Origin: Marinilabilia rubra
Lineage (GTDB): Bacteria; Bacteroidota; Bacteroidia; Bacteroidales; Marinilabiliaceae
Direction: 5' to 3'
Assembly: GCF_003121985.1 (NCBI RefSeq)
Contig: NZ_QEWP01000001.1
Coordinates: 372,001-436,000, forward strand
DNA: 64,000 nucleotides
The position numbers and the translations under genes were made by a program. Below, piece after piece: positions 18,209-27,540 of this stretch (position 1 is its first letter; the number at the start of each line of letters is the position of its first letter). Under the pieces are notes generated by a model, which did no database searches, was not told the origin of the DNA, and saw only the letters and a list, made by a program, of their open reading frames with translations.

Positions 18209-19195
18209 ATGGCCCGAAAAATATATTTTCTTGTTCTGCTGATAAGTTTGATGACATATATTAATGCCCAGACCTATCATGATTCTCCCTCCGATTTCTT
18301 TTTTTCTAAAAAAGTGGATGCACAGCCATTAATGATGTCTCCCGGCTTTATTTCTTCCGGTATGGATGAATCTGGCGGGTCACTGGGGAAAAACGGTGAC
18401 GAGTTTTTTTTTGCTTTGAAAAAACAAGGTGCTTTTTCACTGATTTTAGTTACGCGCTTCACTGATGGGTTTTGGACTTATCCTGAAGTTGCTCCATTTT
18501 CAGGCCATTACTTTGATGCAAGCCCTTTTCTTTCGCCTGGTGGCGACTATCTTTATTTTGCCTCAAATCGCCCCGAGCATCCGGAGGATGGAATTCCCAA
18601 CTGGAATATATGGAGAAGCAAAAGAGGTCCGTCCGGTAACTGGTCAAAACCTGAACTAACCGGGTTTAGCAATGCAAATGGGAATGAAACTTCAGTATCT
18701 GTGGATAAAGAGGGGAATGTCTATTTCTGTGCGGATTATGAAAGTGGAACCATTACCTTGGAAAAAGATCACCTGGATATCTACTATGTTCCGGTTTCTG
18801 ATGATGGAAAATGGGGAGAGGTGGTGAAATTTGGTATGCAAATTAATTCTGAAGCTGTGGAACAAACTCCTGCAATCTCGCCTGATGGGAGGTGCCTTGT
18901 GTTCAGTTCGTCAAGATCCGGGGGTGAAGGAACGGCAGACTTATATGTATCGTATAAAGAAAATGAAGAGTGGACTCCGTGTCAGAACCTTGAGTCTCCA
19001 GTAAATTCTCCGGCTTACGAATATTGTCCGGTGTTTTCTGCAGATGGCAAACTGCTCTTGTTTACAAGCAACCGTGAAGTAAAGATGCCGTCCGGAATTA
19101 ATTACTCCCGATTGAAAAAATGGGTGCTGGGGCCTGGAAACGGAGCCGGTGATATCTGGTATGTTAAGGCTTCATCTGTTCAAAATGAACGCTGA
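18209..19195 (+). CDS. Secreted PD40/WD40-like beta-propeller protein
   Basis: The 328-residue protein has a signal peptide (residues 1-20, ending INAQ). It then carries TolB-like PD40 repeats of the pattern SPDGRCLVFSSSRSGG...DLYVSYK and SADGKLLLFTSNREV, with an earlier SPGGDYLYFASNRPE. Such propellers in Bacteroidota sit in the periplasm or at the surface and often bind cell-wall or protein partners. No OmpA-like or catalytic domain is attached, so its role is unknown. The aspA gene converges on it, ending 4 bases away on the opposite strand. Confidence 0.8.
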   Translation: MARKIYFLVLLISLMTYINAQTYHDSPSDFFFSKKVDAQPLMMSPGFISSGMDESGGSLGKNGDEFFFALKKQGAFSLILVTRFTDGFWTYPEVAPFSGHYFDASPFLSPGGDYLYFASNRPEHPEDGIPNWNIWRSKRGPSGNWSKPELTGFSNANGNETSVSVDKEGNVYFCADYESGTITLEKDHLDIYYVPVSDDGKWGEVVKFGMQINSEAVEQTPAISPDGRCLVFSSSRSGGEGTADLYVSYKENEEWTPCQNLESPVNSPAYEYCPVFSADGKLLLFTSNREVKMPSGINYSRLKKWVLGPGNGAGDIWYVKASSVQNER

Positions 19196-19198
19196 TGA

Positions 19199-20656
19199 TC
19201 AGGGGTGTTTTTGATTTTCGGGGAGATCGTTCAGACTAAATCCTTTTGAGATCAGTGAAGATGGTTTTAATATTTCTCTGAGTAATTTATCGCTAAGAAC
19301 TTTAAGCCTGTCATTAACTTCAAAGATGCTCTCTTGTGCATCCTTCATTTCAAGTGCAATTTTCTCCGCTTCTTTGTGCCCGATGTATGGGACCAGAGCA
19401 GTGGTTATTGAAGCTGATTTAAACAAATCTTTTTGCTCATCTTCGGCATCAATTTGCAAGTCTTTAAGCATATTTTGGTGTAGGCTCCGGCATGCTGATT
19501 CAAGAAGGTTGAAGCTTTCTAGCATTGCTACACCAATGGAAGGTAAGTAGGCATTAAGATCAAGGCACCCTTGTCCGGCCAATCCCGAAATCATCTGGTC
19601 ATTGGCGTAAACTTTATGGCTTACCGATACTACATATTCAACAATTACAGGGTTTACTTTTCCAGGCATAATGGAGCTTCCCATCTGTTTTTGTGGAATT
19701 TTCAAGGATTGATGCCGGGAGATATCAGAACCGATTAGCCGAAGGTCATTTGAGATTTTTTCGAGATTGACGGCGTGAGCTTTTAAAATGGCATGAACCT
19801 CCACTAAACTATCTTGATTCATTGTGGTATCAGCCAGGTTTTCGGAGTGGGAAAGGGGCAGATTTGTTAATTTTCTGAGTTCTGCTATAGCATTCAGGAT
19901 AAAATATCTGGGGATGCCCATTCCTGTACCTGCTGCTCCCCCTCCAAGGTTGACTTCTTTGAGTCTTTCTCTTATCCGGGAAACCCGCCACCAATCTCGT
20001 GAAAGAGCATCGGAGTAGCTGCTGAACAGATGTCCGTAAGAGCTGGGCACTGCTTTTTGCATTTGAGTATACCCTTGTCGGAGGATATTCCTGTGTTGTG
20101 TTTCAAGTTCTTCAAGAGAGAATCTGAGCTTGTTGATGGAAGTCTCCAGTTTGTGGGATTGTTGCATCAGCGACAAGTGCAACGCTGTGGGCACAACATC
20201 GTTGGTGGACTGGAATATGTTGGCATGATCAAGTGGGTCTGTAATCTCGTATTCTCCGGGATTATGACCGGATTTTTTGAGGGCAGTATTTGCAATGATT
20301 TCATTGATGTTCATGTTGATGCTGGTTCCGGCCCCGCCCTGAATTCCCGGAACAATGAAATGATTAAAATAACGCCCTGAGCTTATCTCTTCTGCAGCTT
20401 CTTCAAGACTGTTTACTTGTTGGTCACTCATCCATTGATGCCCTGTGGGCCCATTGAGTTGCTTTTGCCGGGCCGTATCGCGAAAATTCCGGTAGGTTCT
20501 GTAGTAAGCCTTTTTCACAAGACCTATGGCACTGTACCATTCTATTGGGAAATGTGATTTAGCCGGAAAGTTGGCCTGTGCCCTCACGGAATGAATCCCG
20601 TAGAGCTTATCATCATGAATTTCTATTTCTCCCAGAAAGTCTTTTTCAGTGCGCAT
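19199..20656 (-). CDS. aspA: Aspartate ammonia-lyase
   Basis: It converts aspartate to fumarate and ammonia, which can supply fumarate for anaerobic respiration. The 485 residues belong to the fumarase/aspartase superfamily: N-terminal EKDFLGEIEIHDDKLYGIHSVRA, the mid-protein FQSTNDVVPTALHL, and the signature GSSIMPGKVNPV with the catalytic Ser loop near residue 320. The DKLYGIHSVRA start favours aspartase over fumarase. It begins 26 bases after the sigma-54-type regulator stop, so the two may share a transcript. Confidence 0.88.
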   Translation of the reverse strand: MRTEKDFLGEIEIHDDKLYGIHSVRAQANFPAKSHFPIEWYSAIGLVKKAYYRTYRNFRDTARQKQLNGPTGHQWMSDQQVNSLEEAAEEISSGRYFNHFIVPGIQGGAGTSINMNINEIIANTALKKSGHNPGEYEITDPLDHANIFQSTNDVVPTALHLSLMQQSHKLETSINKLRFSLEELETQHRNILRQGYTQMQKAVPSSYGHLFSSYSDALSRDWWRVSRIRERLKEVNLGGGAAGTGMGIPRYFILNAIAELRKLTNLPLSHSENLADTTMNQDSLVEVHAILKAHAVNLEKISNDLRLIGSDISRHQSLKIPQKQMGSSIMPGKVNPVIVEYVVSVSHKVYANDQMISGLAGQGCLDLNAYLPSIGVAMLESFNLLESACRSLHQNMLKDLQIDAEDEQKDLFKSASITTALVPYIGHKEAEKIALEMKDAQESIFEVNDRLKVLSDKLLREILKPSSLISKGFSLNDLPENQKHP

Positions 20657-20682
20657 ACAGGGTGGAATTGGTTTTGACTGAA

Positions 20683-21846
20683 TTAAGCCAGAGGCATAGC
20701 ATAGGTCTTTACATCATCTCCGGATATGGTGCCATTGCAAAGAATGATTAACCTTTCGATGACGTTTCTGAATTCCCGGATATTTCCCGTCCAGTTGATT
20801 TGCTGGAGCGCTTTGACAGCAGACTCTTCAAAGGTTTTTGGTTGTACGCCGAGCTCCTGGCATATCAGCTGATTGAAATGCCCGGTGAGTAAAGGAATGT
20901 CATCATTACGTTCGTTAAGCGAGGGTACTTTAATGATAATGACACTAAGCCGGTGGTAAAGATCTTCGCGAAATCTGGATTCTTTAATTTCGTCTTGAAG
21001 GTTTTTGTTGGTGGCAGCCAGGATCCTTACATCTACTTTTATGTCTTTATCGCTGCCCACCCGTGAAATGACATTCTCCTGTAATGCCCTCAGCACTTTG
21101 GCCTGGGCCGCCAGGCTCATATCTCCGATTTCATCCAGAAAAATAGTTCCCCCATTGGCTTGCTCAAATTTCCCTTTGCGCTGTTTATGGGCTGAGGTAA
21201 ATGCGCCTTTTTCATGGCCAAAGAGCTCACTTTCGATAAGTTCTGAAGGAATCGCAGCACAATTCACCTCAATAAAGGGCTGTCCTGCACGGTTACTTTT
21301 TTCGTGAAGCCATCGGGCTACCAGTTCTTTACCGGTTCCGTTTTGTCCTGTAATTAAAACCCGGGCATCGGTTGGCGCCACTTTTTCAATCATCTCTTTG
21401 ACTTGTTGCATAGGGGCTGACTCGCCTATCATGTCGTAGGTCTTGCTTACCTTTCTGCGCAAAACTTTGGTCTCGTTAACCAGGTCTTTCTTGTCCAGCC
21501 CATTTCGAATGGTAACCAAAAGCCTGTTAAGATCAAGAGGCTTTTCGATAAAGTCATAAGCGCCTTTCTTGATGGCTTCAACTGCCGTGTCAATATTACC
21601 ATGCCCGGAAATCATTATAATAGGTATCTCTGTACCCGTTTGGATCATTTTTTCCAGGACCTCCATGCCATCCATCTCCGGCATCTTTATGTCCAGAAGT
21701 ACAACATCATATTTATCGGCTGTGAACTTTTCCAGACCCTCAGGGCCGTTTTCAGCCAAAACAACTTCATGTTTTTCGTATTCCAGAATGTCTTTTAGTG
21801 TGTTTCTAATGCTTTTTTGGTCGTCAATAACGAGTATTCGGGACAT
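20683..21846 (-). CDS. NtrC-type sigma-54 activator without a DNA-binding domain
   Basis: The receiver domain (1-120) has DDQ at 7-9, the phosphoacceptor Asp in VLLDIKMPEMDG and the Lys in FIEKPLD. The AAA+ domain (about 140-380) has Walker A TGQNGTGKE, the sigma-54 contact loop as GAFTSA (usual GAFTGA), Walker B GGTIFLDEIGDM and the arginine-finger region. The protein stops at residue 387, just after NWTGNIREFRN and a short helix, so the usual C-terminal Fis-type helix-turn-helix is absent. The stop is 26 bases before aspA, leaving no room for it. It may act from solution or through a partner. No sensor kinase is adjacent. Confidence 0.9.
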   Translation of the reverse strand: MSRILVIDDQKSIRNTLKDILEYEKHEVVLAENGPEGLEKFTADKYDVVLLDIKMPEMDGMEVLEKMIQTGTEIPIIMISGHGNIDTAVEAIKKGAYDFIEKPLDLNRLLVTIRNGLDKKDLVNETKVLRRKVSKTYDMIGESAPMQQVKEMIEKVAPTDARVLITGQNGTGKELVARWLHEKSNRAGQPFIEVNCAAIPSELIESELFGHEKGAFTSAHKQRKGKFEQANGGTIFLDEIGDMSLAAQAKVLRALQENVISRVGSDKDIKVDVRILAATNKNLQDEIKESRFREDLYHRLSVIIIKVPSLNERNDDIPLLTGHFNQLICQELGVQPKTFEESAVKALQQINWTGNIREFRNVIERLIILCNGTISGDDVKTYAMPLA

Positions 21847-21909
21847 ATGAAATTGTATTATCTGGTTTATTTATTTAATAGGTGTTGGTGTTGATATGGA
21901 GTTTGTTGC

Positions 21910-22851
21910 TTATAGCTGATTTGAAATTATTTGCAAAACGGCACCCTCTTTTAGGGCAAAACTACATTGCCAAACCTCTTTTACTTTTAATTCATCAATG
22001 ATAAACTTTACGATAATGCTTGCAGGTACAATACTGTCGACCCGATGAGGGATCATGCCTGGCATTACTTTTCTTTCATCCGAGGTTGAATCCATCAGCT
22101 CTTTGTGAACTGTCATCAGCCGTTTGTCATCCAAAAACAACGAGGTGAGTTTAGTTATGTCCAGTAAAGGGAAAAACTTCTTCGCCAGTATAGCAGCCAG
22201 AGTATCGAAAGAACCGGAAGAACCAACTAGTTTCTGAATGGGGAAGTCCTTTATGGCTTCGAAAAGGGGATCTAATTCTTTTTTTAGATGTTTCTGAATG
22301 GCTTTAACTTCTGATTCATCAATGGGGTCTGAGGGTTCAAATTGTTCGAGAAGACGGGCTACCCCTATTTCAAAACTATGTTTCCAGGCTACCCCGAATC
22401 GATTGGCAATAATGAATTCGATACTTCCTCCGCCAATGTCCATTATAAGAATGTAATCTTCATCCATAGGAAAAACCTGACGTACGCCATCGAAAATGGT
22501 TTGGGCTTCTTCATCACCCTGGATGATACTAATGGTTAACCCAAGCTCATCTTTCACTGTTTTTACAAATTCCTGTCCATTGTCTGCAGACCGGATAGCG
22601 GAAGTGGCAAAGCAGAAGATGCTTTCAACCTGAAACTCCGAAATGGTAATCAGGTGAGACTTCAGTGCTTCCAGGCCCCTTCCCATGGCTTCGGGAGTGA
22701 TGGTTGATTTGTGTATTCCGCCTTTCCCCAGTTTTGCCGGATTTTTTGACTCCAGGAGAATACTGTATGTTCCATCGGGCTTAACTTCTGTGATGAGAAG
22801 GTTAAATGTGTTTGTGCCAAGGTCTATGATTGCGATCCTGTTGTGTTCCAT
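21910..22851 (-). CDS. Exopolyphosphatase / pppGpp phosphatase family protein
   Basis: The 313 residues match the short form of the Ppx/GppA family, which hydrolyses polyphosphate or pppGpp and tunes phosphate storage and the stringent response. The ASKHA fold is seen in IAIIDLGTNTFNLLI (phosphate-binding loop 1), FATSAIRSADNG, the catalytic Glu region QGDEEAQ and the second loop IMDIGGGSIEFI. The C-terminal HD-like domain of long Ppx is absent. Which of the two substrates it prefers cannot be told from sequence. No polyphosphate kinase gene is near. Confidence 0.88.
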   Translation of the reverse strand: MEHNRIAIIDLGTNTFNLLITEVKPDGTYSILLESKNPAKLGKGGIHKSTITPEAMGRGLEALKSHLITISEFQVESIFCFATSAIRSADNGQEFVKTVKDELGLTISIIQGDEEAQTIFDGVRQVFPMDEDYILIMDIGGGSIEFIIANRFGVAWKHSFEIGVARLLEQFEPSDPIDESEVKAIQKHLKKELDPLFEAIKDFPIQKLVGSSGSFDTLAAILAKKFFPLLDITKLTSLFLDDKRLMTVHKELMDSTSDERKVMPGMIPHRVDSIVPASIIVKFIIDELKVKEVWQCSFALKEGAVLQIISNQL

Positions 22852-22999
22852 AGTGATTGCTGAAATGTAAGTTCAAAGTTACAAATAATCATTATGCCGG
22901 ACTTATATTTCTATCTAAAATAAAGATTGAATTGTTCGGTAAATGAAAACGGCCGGATAACTCCGACCGTTCTGATGTTTATTAATGAGGCTAATTTAC

Positions 23000-24346
23000 T
23001 TAATCTCCGGAGTAACGGAACCATTTCCACAACTCTTTGTAATCTACTTTCTTGCCGTACATCAGGATGCCGGTGCGGTAAATTTTTCCTGCAAACCAGG
23101 TAGTGAAAATAAATCCGCCTATCAGCAGGGCCATTGACAGCATTAGCTCCCAAAGTGGCACGTCGAAGGGAATTCGGGCCATCATTACAATGGGCGATGT
23201 AAACGGTACCATGCTGAACCAGAAAGCCACTTCACTTCCGGGGTTTCGGAAGGTCATCATTGCCACATACAGCGATATAATGATTGGGATCGTTATGGGC
23301 AGCATAAATTGTTGCTGGTCGCTTTCATGGTCAATAGCTGAGCCTACTGCAGCAAAAAGAGCTGCGTAAAGCAGGTAACCGCCAAAGAAGTAAAATATGA
23401 AAAGTAACAGGGTCTTGATTGGTTCAAGACTTTTGACCATTTCCATAACTTTATCGAAATTGAAACCTTCTTCCATTGCAGCCATTTGCTGGGCAGCTTC
23501 CTGATTTCCCATCATTTCTATCTGATTTTGGGCCTGACCGGGCATAGGGGAATCTGAAAAAAATACGCTTTTTACCCCGGTGACGATCAAAATGGTGAGT
23601 ACCACCCATAGCAGGATTTGCGTAAGGGCGACCATGGCTATGCCAATGATTTTCCCCATCATGAGCTGAAACGGTTTTACCGAAGAAATAATAACCTCTA
23701 CAATGCGTGAGGTTTTCTCTTCCATCACGCCCCGCATTACCTGCGCCCCGTAAATGAAAATGAACATGTAGGATAGGAAAGCAAAGGCAATGCTAATGAT
23801 CATTGTCAACTCGGTAGAGCTTTGTTTTTCTGTGCCATCCTGACCTATCTTAACCGTGGAAATGTCAATGTTTACCTGGTTGAGTTCGTTTACAATGTTC
23901 TCCAAACCATCAACCTGATAAGAGTTGAGTTTCTGGTTTTTCAAATGATCCCGCAAACTCCTTTTCACATGGTCTTTGGCATCGATGGTTATTTGTGAGT
24001 CAGAATACAGGGTGATGGCATTCGGGTTTTCAAGGAGGTTGTCGCTGATTACCAGATAGGCATAATAACCGGATTTATCAAAATCTTTGCGTACGCGGTC
24101 TTCAGAATCCTCACTTAAAAATTCAAATTTGAGGATATCTGTGTCTTCAATCTGGCCGGCATAAAGCCCTGTTTGATCAAGGACAGCAATTGTTTTTACT
24201 TCATCATCTTCGAGTGTGGCCAGCCATGCCGGAACTACCATCAATGCGGCGAAGAGGATTGGGCCAAGAATAGACATGATAATGAAGCTCTTCTTTTTGA
24301 CCCGGGTAAGGTACTCCCTTTCTATAATAAGTGATATTTTACTCAT
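23000..24346 (-). CDS. ABC exporter permease (NatB-like)
   Basis: The 448-residue permease has one N-terminal helix after LIIEREYLTRVKKKSFI, a large extracytoplasmic loop (about 45-185) and a block of five or six helices from about 190 to the end. This is the ABC-2 / NatB layout used for sodium, antibiotic or peptide export. A Met/Gln-rich stretch (QNQIEMMGNQEAAQQMAAMEE, shortened here) interrupts the membrane block near residue 275. It starts 2 bases after the ATPase gene, so the two form one transporter. The substrate is unknown. Confidence 0.87.
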   Translation of the reverse strand: MSKISLIIEREYLTRVKKKSFIIMSILGPILFAALMVVPAWLATLEDDEVKTIAVLDQTGLYAGQIEDTDILKFEFLSEDSEDRVRKDFDKSGYYAYLVISDNLLENPNAITLYSDSQITIDAKDHVKRSLRDHLKNQKLNSYQVDGLENIVNELNQVNIDISTVKIGQDGTEKQSSTELTMIISIAFAFLSYMFIFIYGAQVMRGVMEEKTSRIVEVIISSVKPFQLMMGKIIGIAMVALTQILLWVVLTILIVTGVKSVFFSDSPMPGQAQNQIEMMGNQEAAQQMAAMEEGFNFDKVMEMVKSLEPIKTLLLFIFYFFGGYLLYAALFAAVGSAIDHESDQQQFMLPITIPIIISLYVAMMTFRNPGSEVAFWFSMVPFTSPIVMMARIPFDVPLWELMLSMALLIGGFIFTTWFAGKIYRTGILMYGKKVDYKELWKWFRYSGD

Positions 24347-24348
24347 AG

Positions 24349-25284
24349 CTATGATTTTTGGGTAGGTTGTTTTTGTTGATTAACTACCTGAATAAATACA
24401 TCGTTCATACTGGGAAGCAGCTCCTGGCAACTGTGAATACTGCAATGATCTATTACGGATGAAAGAACCTGGTTGAGCGATTGTTCTTCATTCATTTTTA
24501 CCTGTGCCGAAATGTGGTTATTGACCGGCCGGATACTTTGAAGGTGAAATTTCTCTTTCAGGATATTCTCCACCTTGTTTTGGTCTCCCGAGAAATCCAA
24601 ATTGATGAGGTTTTCCCGGTAGTCGAGCCGTACCTTGTGAGTAGGGCCTTCAATCATTGTTTTTCCATTGTTGATAAGGGAGATGTGGTCGCAAATCTCC
24701 TCAACCGACGACATGTTATGTGTGGAGAAGATGATGGTGGCCCCTTTTTTCTTAAGGTCTAATATTTCCTCCTTCAAGAGGGTGGCATTGATGGGGTCAA
24801 AACCGCTGAAAGGCTCGTCAAATATAAGAAGTGAAGGCTCGTGCAGGATGGTTACGATGAATTGCACTTTCTGTGCCATCCCTTTTGAAAGTTCTTCCAC
24901 TTTTTTGTCCCACCAGGGTTGGATTTCAAATTTCTCAAACCAGTACTTGAGTTTTTTGAGCGCATCACTGCGAGACATTCCTTTTAATCGGGCCAGGTAA
25001 ATGGCTTGTTCCCCAACTTTCATTTTTTTGTAAAGCCCGCGCTCTTCGGGAAGATACCCGATTTTTTTGATGTCAGTGGCTTTAAAGGGGTGTCCGTCAA
25101 GAGTGAGAGTCCCTTCATCAGGACCGGTAATTCGGTTGATGATGCGGATGAGAGTAGTTTTTCCGGCCCCATTGGGGCCGAGCAACCCGTAAATGGAATT
25201 TTCGGGCACATCAATGTCTACTTTGTCAAGTGCCAGGTGGTTGGCAAATCGCTTAACGATGCCCCTGGCTTCTAAAAACGCCAT
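24349..25284 (-). CDS. ABC exporter ATP-binding protein (NatA-like)
   Basis: This 311-residue ATPase drives the permease encoded directly after it. Motifs: Walker A GLLGPNGAGKTTL (about 33-45), Q-loop GYLPEERGLY, signature ELSKGMAQKV, Walker B LLIFDEPFSGFDP and the switch His in FSTHNMSSVEE. The C-terminal 80 residues form the DUF4162-type extension typical of NatA-like exporters. The pair may pump ions or a peptide; there is no regulator next to it to hint at a substrate. Confidence 0.9.
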   Translation of the reverse strand: MAFLEARGIVKRFANHLALDKVDIDVPENSIYGLLGPNGAGKTTLIRIINRITGPDEGTLTLDGHPFKATDIKKIGYLPEERGLYKKMKVGEQAIYLARLKGMSRSDALKKLKYWFEKFEIQPWWDKKVEELSKGMAQKVQFIVTILHEPSLLIFDEPFSGFDPINATLLKEEILDLKKKGATIIFSTHNMSSVEEICDHISLINNGKTMIEGPTHKVRLDYRENLINLDFSGDQNKVENILKEKFHLQSIRPVNNHISAQVKMNEEQSLNQVLSSVIDHCSIHSCQELLPSMNDVFIQVVNQQKQPTQKS

Positions 25285-25400
25285 ATTTCTTATGGGTTTA
25301 GGTTCTACAATAGATGAATTAAGTCGTTGGCAGGCATTTGAATCAATCAGAAAGTTTTCCTGTTTTTTTCAAGCCCGGACAAAGTTAATAAATTTACTTA

Positions 25401-25431
25401 TTTGGTAACTAGATGTTTCCGGAATAGTGTG
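25401..25431 (+). promoter_or_regulatory. Possible promoter of the candidate ncRNA
   Basis: TTTG at 25401-25404 is followed after 20 bases by TAGTGTGT (25425-25432), which keeps TA and a T in the TAnnTTTG box but departs in two positions. It would start a transcript near 25438. Confidence 0.3.
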
Positions 25432-25437
25432 TTTTAA

Positions 25438-25730
25438 TGGAAAAATCAGATTAGCTGATAGTTATTGTGCAAAGAGCTATGGTGATAGAAATTGACTCTA
25501 AAAGTGCAGAATTTGCTTCCGGATTTGCTGAAAAGGAATCTAAGTTAACAGACAAACCATCTTACAGCGCAGGATTGGGATCCAAGCGCAGAGAAACAGT
25601 ATCCGGGTTTGCAATGATAATATCAAAGCCGGAATATGGTAAAAACAGAAATCAATTCTTACACTTAGACAAGTATGCAATATTTTGCAAAACATCATGC
25701 GCCCGGGAACCCGGGGTTGTGTTTTTTTAT
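25438..25730 (+). ncRNA. Candidate structured non-coding RNA (rod-like, unidentified)
   Basis: This 480-base gap has no convincing protein gene. Nested complementary blocks would fold it into one long interrupted hairpin: TGCAAA 25468-25473 with TTTGCA 25684-25689; TCTAA 25497-25501 with TTAGA 25665-25669; GTG 25504-25506 with CAC 25662-25664; AGAATT 25508-25513 with AATTCT 25654-25659; TTCCGG 25517-25522 with CCGGAA 25629-25634. Inside is a small hairpin, GCGC/GCGC plus TTGG/CCAA (25567-25589). A GC stem (CCCGG-GAAC-CCGGG, 25702-25715) and a T7 run at 25722-25728 end it. The shape recalls 6S RNA, but I cannot identify it by sequence. Confidence 0.4.
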
Positions 25731-25766
25731 CAGTTAAATTTTAAATATGAGTCTCGTTGCCATTAA

Positions 25767-26228
25767 CTAACGTCCCCGATCAACCAGTACAATACCGTAC
25801 TCATCCTTTATAAACTGAAAGTAGTAATATAAGCGATAATTGAGCTCAAGGCCATAATTTTCATGCGTGTTATAGTGAATGCGGGTCTCGTAGAAATCAC
25901 CATAAGTCAGGGGTTGGTCATGACGATAATTCCATTCAACCACATACTGTTGATTCCAGGTTTCATAGTATTGTTGAGAGTGGTAGTTTGGGGGTGGCTG
26001 GGTGGCAAGGTAAGACTCAAATCCAGGGTCCAGTACAACCAGTTCATATTCAGTTGAATCTTTCATGTTCGTAGTGTCATTTTCTACCAGGTCCACTTTT
26101 TGTTCCGGAGCACTGCCTTTTTTTAGCGTTTTACAGCTTTGAAATGATATCCCGAAAACTAAAAGCAATAAAGGAATCGCTTTGAAAGTGATTTTTATAG
26201 CTGCCTCCTTGTTATTGTGCATATTCAT
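25767..26228 (-). CDS. Lipoprotein of the DUF6146 type
   Basis: The 153-residue protein has a hydrophobic signal followed by a lipobox-like SFQSC (Cys about residue 32), so it is probably anchored in a membrane facing the periplasm. The mature part is Tyr-rich, with the run YLATQPPPNYHSQQYYE, then VEWNYRHD and a closing YGLELNYRLYYYFQF. I recognise this as the Bacteroidota-restricted DUF6146 family, whose function is unknown. It stands alone, downstream of the his cluster terminator on the same strand. Confidence 0.7.
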   Translation of the reverse strand: MNMHNNKEAAIKITFKAIPLLLLVFGISFQSCKTLKKGSAPEQKVDLVENDTTNMKDSTEYELVVLDPGFESYLATQPPPNYHSQQYYETWNQQYVVEWNYRHDQPLTYGDFYETRIHYNTHENYGLELNYRLYYYFQFIKDEYGIVLVDRGR

Positions 26229-26271
26229 GGTTCAACGATTTTATTTCGGTTTTAAATTTATTATAAAATAA

Positions 26272-26303
26272 AACCCATTCCCTGAAATGTCAAGGAATGG
26301 GTT
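26272..26303 (-). terminator. Terminator after hisB
   Basis: AACCCATTCC (26272-26281) and GGAATGGGTT (26294-26303) form a 10-bp stem. On the minus strand it is followed by TTATTTTA, 25 bases after the hisB stop. Confidence 0.75.
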
Positions 26304-26327
26304 GCTTTCGTTTAATAGCTTTTTTGT

Positions 26328-27470
26328 CTATAAAGTACCTTTTGTGCTTGGGAGCTGATCGTTTAAATAGTCTTTCCTGATGGCTGCTTTTATCGATCTT
26401 GCAAGGGCTTTAAAAATACCTTCAATTTTGTGATGTTCATTTTTGCCTTTTGCCTTAATGTAGAGATTGGCAGCGGCCGCATCAGAAAAGCTTTTGAAGA
26501 AGTGGAGAAACATTTCAGTGGGAAGATCTCCTACTTTTTCGCGTTTAAATTTGGTTTTCCATACCAACCATGGCCGTCCTCCAAAGTCCAGGGCCACATG
26601 GGCCATGCAATCGTCCATCGGCAAGGAGAATCCATAGCGTTCGATACCTCTCTTGTCTCCCAGTGCTTTTTTGAAAGCTTCTCCCAGTGCAAGGGCTGTG
26701 TCCTCAATTGTGTGGTGCTCATCTACCTGAAGGTCACCTCTTACCTTAATGTTTAGGTCGCAGCCGGAATGACGCCCGATTTGCTCCAGCATGTGATCAA
26801 AAAAGCCCAGTCCTGTATCAATTTTGCAGGCTCCGGTGCCATCAAGTTTTAGTTCAACTTTGATTTTTGTTTCAGAAGTATTACGCTCAACGGTAGCTGT
26901 TCGTTCCTGCTGGAATAAAAAGCCGGCAATTTCTTCCCAGTCTTCGGTGCAGAGGGGGCAGATATCTGTTAGATTCTTCTCTTTCAATAAAGGAAGGCCA
27001 TCATCAATTGATTTTACCAGAATACCACGGCAGCCAAGATTTTTAGCAAGCTCAATATCGGTAATCCTGTCCCCTATGACGAATGAGCCGGCCAAGTCGT
27101 ATTGATCCGAAAAATAATCTTCCAAAAGCCCTGTTCGTGGTTTTCGTGTGGGGGCATCGTCTTCGGGAAAAGAGCGGTCGATGTGTATGTTATCGAATTC
27201 AATGCCTTCTCCTTTCAAAGTATTCAGCATCTTATTCTGGGCGGGCCGGAAAGTGTCTTCCGGAAAAGATGAGGTGCCCAATCCGTCCTGGTTGGTCACC
27301 ATCGCCAATTCAAAATCGAGGTGTTTGGCTATCCTGTTGAGGTTAGTGATGGCACCGGGTATAAAATCCAGTTTTTCGAGACTATCAATTTGATAATCGG
27401 TTGGGGGTTCTTTAATGATGGTGCCGTCACGGTCAATAAACAGTACTCTTTTTGGGGTATTTTTATCCAT
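26328..27470 (-). CDS. hisB: Bifunctional histidinol-phosphatase / imidazoleglycerol-phosphate dehydratase
   Basis: This fused enzyme performs the sixth and eighth steps of histidine synthesis. The N-terminal HAD phosphatase (about 1-170) has the nucleophile motif [11 protein letters not shown] and a zinc-binding loop ending CPLC. The C-terminal dehydratase (about 190-380) has [34 protein letters not shown] and [14 protein letters not shown], whose histidines bind manganese. The fusion is the enterobacterial type, also common in Bacteroidota. It is the last gene of the hisGDC-B cluster, which ends in the terminator at 26272-26303. Confidence 0.95.
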   Translation of the reverse strand: MDKNTPKRVLFIDRDGTIIKEPPTDYQIDSLEKLDFIPGAITNLNRIAKHLDFELAMVTNQDGLGTSSFPEDTFRPAQNKMLNTLKGEGIEFDNIHIDRSFPEDDAPTRKPRTGLLEDYFSDQYDLAGSFVIGDRITDIELAKNLGCRGILVKSIDDGLPLLKEKNLTDICPLCTEDWEEIAGFLFQQERTATVERNTSETKIKVELKLDGTGACKIDTGLGFFDHMLEQIGRHSGCDLNIKVRGDLQVDEHHTIEDTALALGEAFKKALGDKRGIERYGFSLPMDDCMAHVALDFGGRPWLVWKTKFKREKVGDLPTEMFLHFFKSFSDAAAANLYIKAKGKNEHHKIEGIFKALARSIKAAIRKDYLNDQLPSTKGTL

Positions 27471-27540
27471 TTTGATTGATTTTTCCAGGTTGCAAAAAAT
27501 CTGGCGATTTTTTTTATTCGGATATTCGATTATCTAACGT

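Noticed and set aside
25467-25766. 99-codon plus-strand open frame
   Set aside because: It runs through the hairpin and T run of the candidate ncRNA and has no recognisable domain; pairing evidence favours RNA, though a protein cannot be fully excluded.
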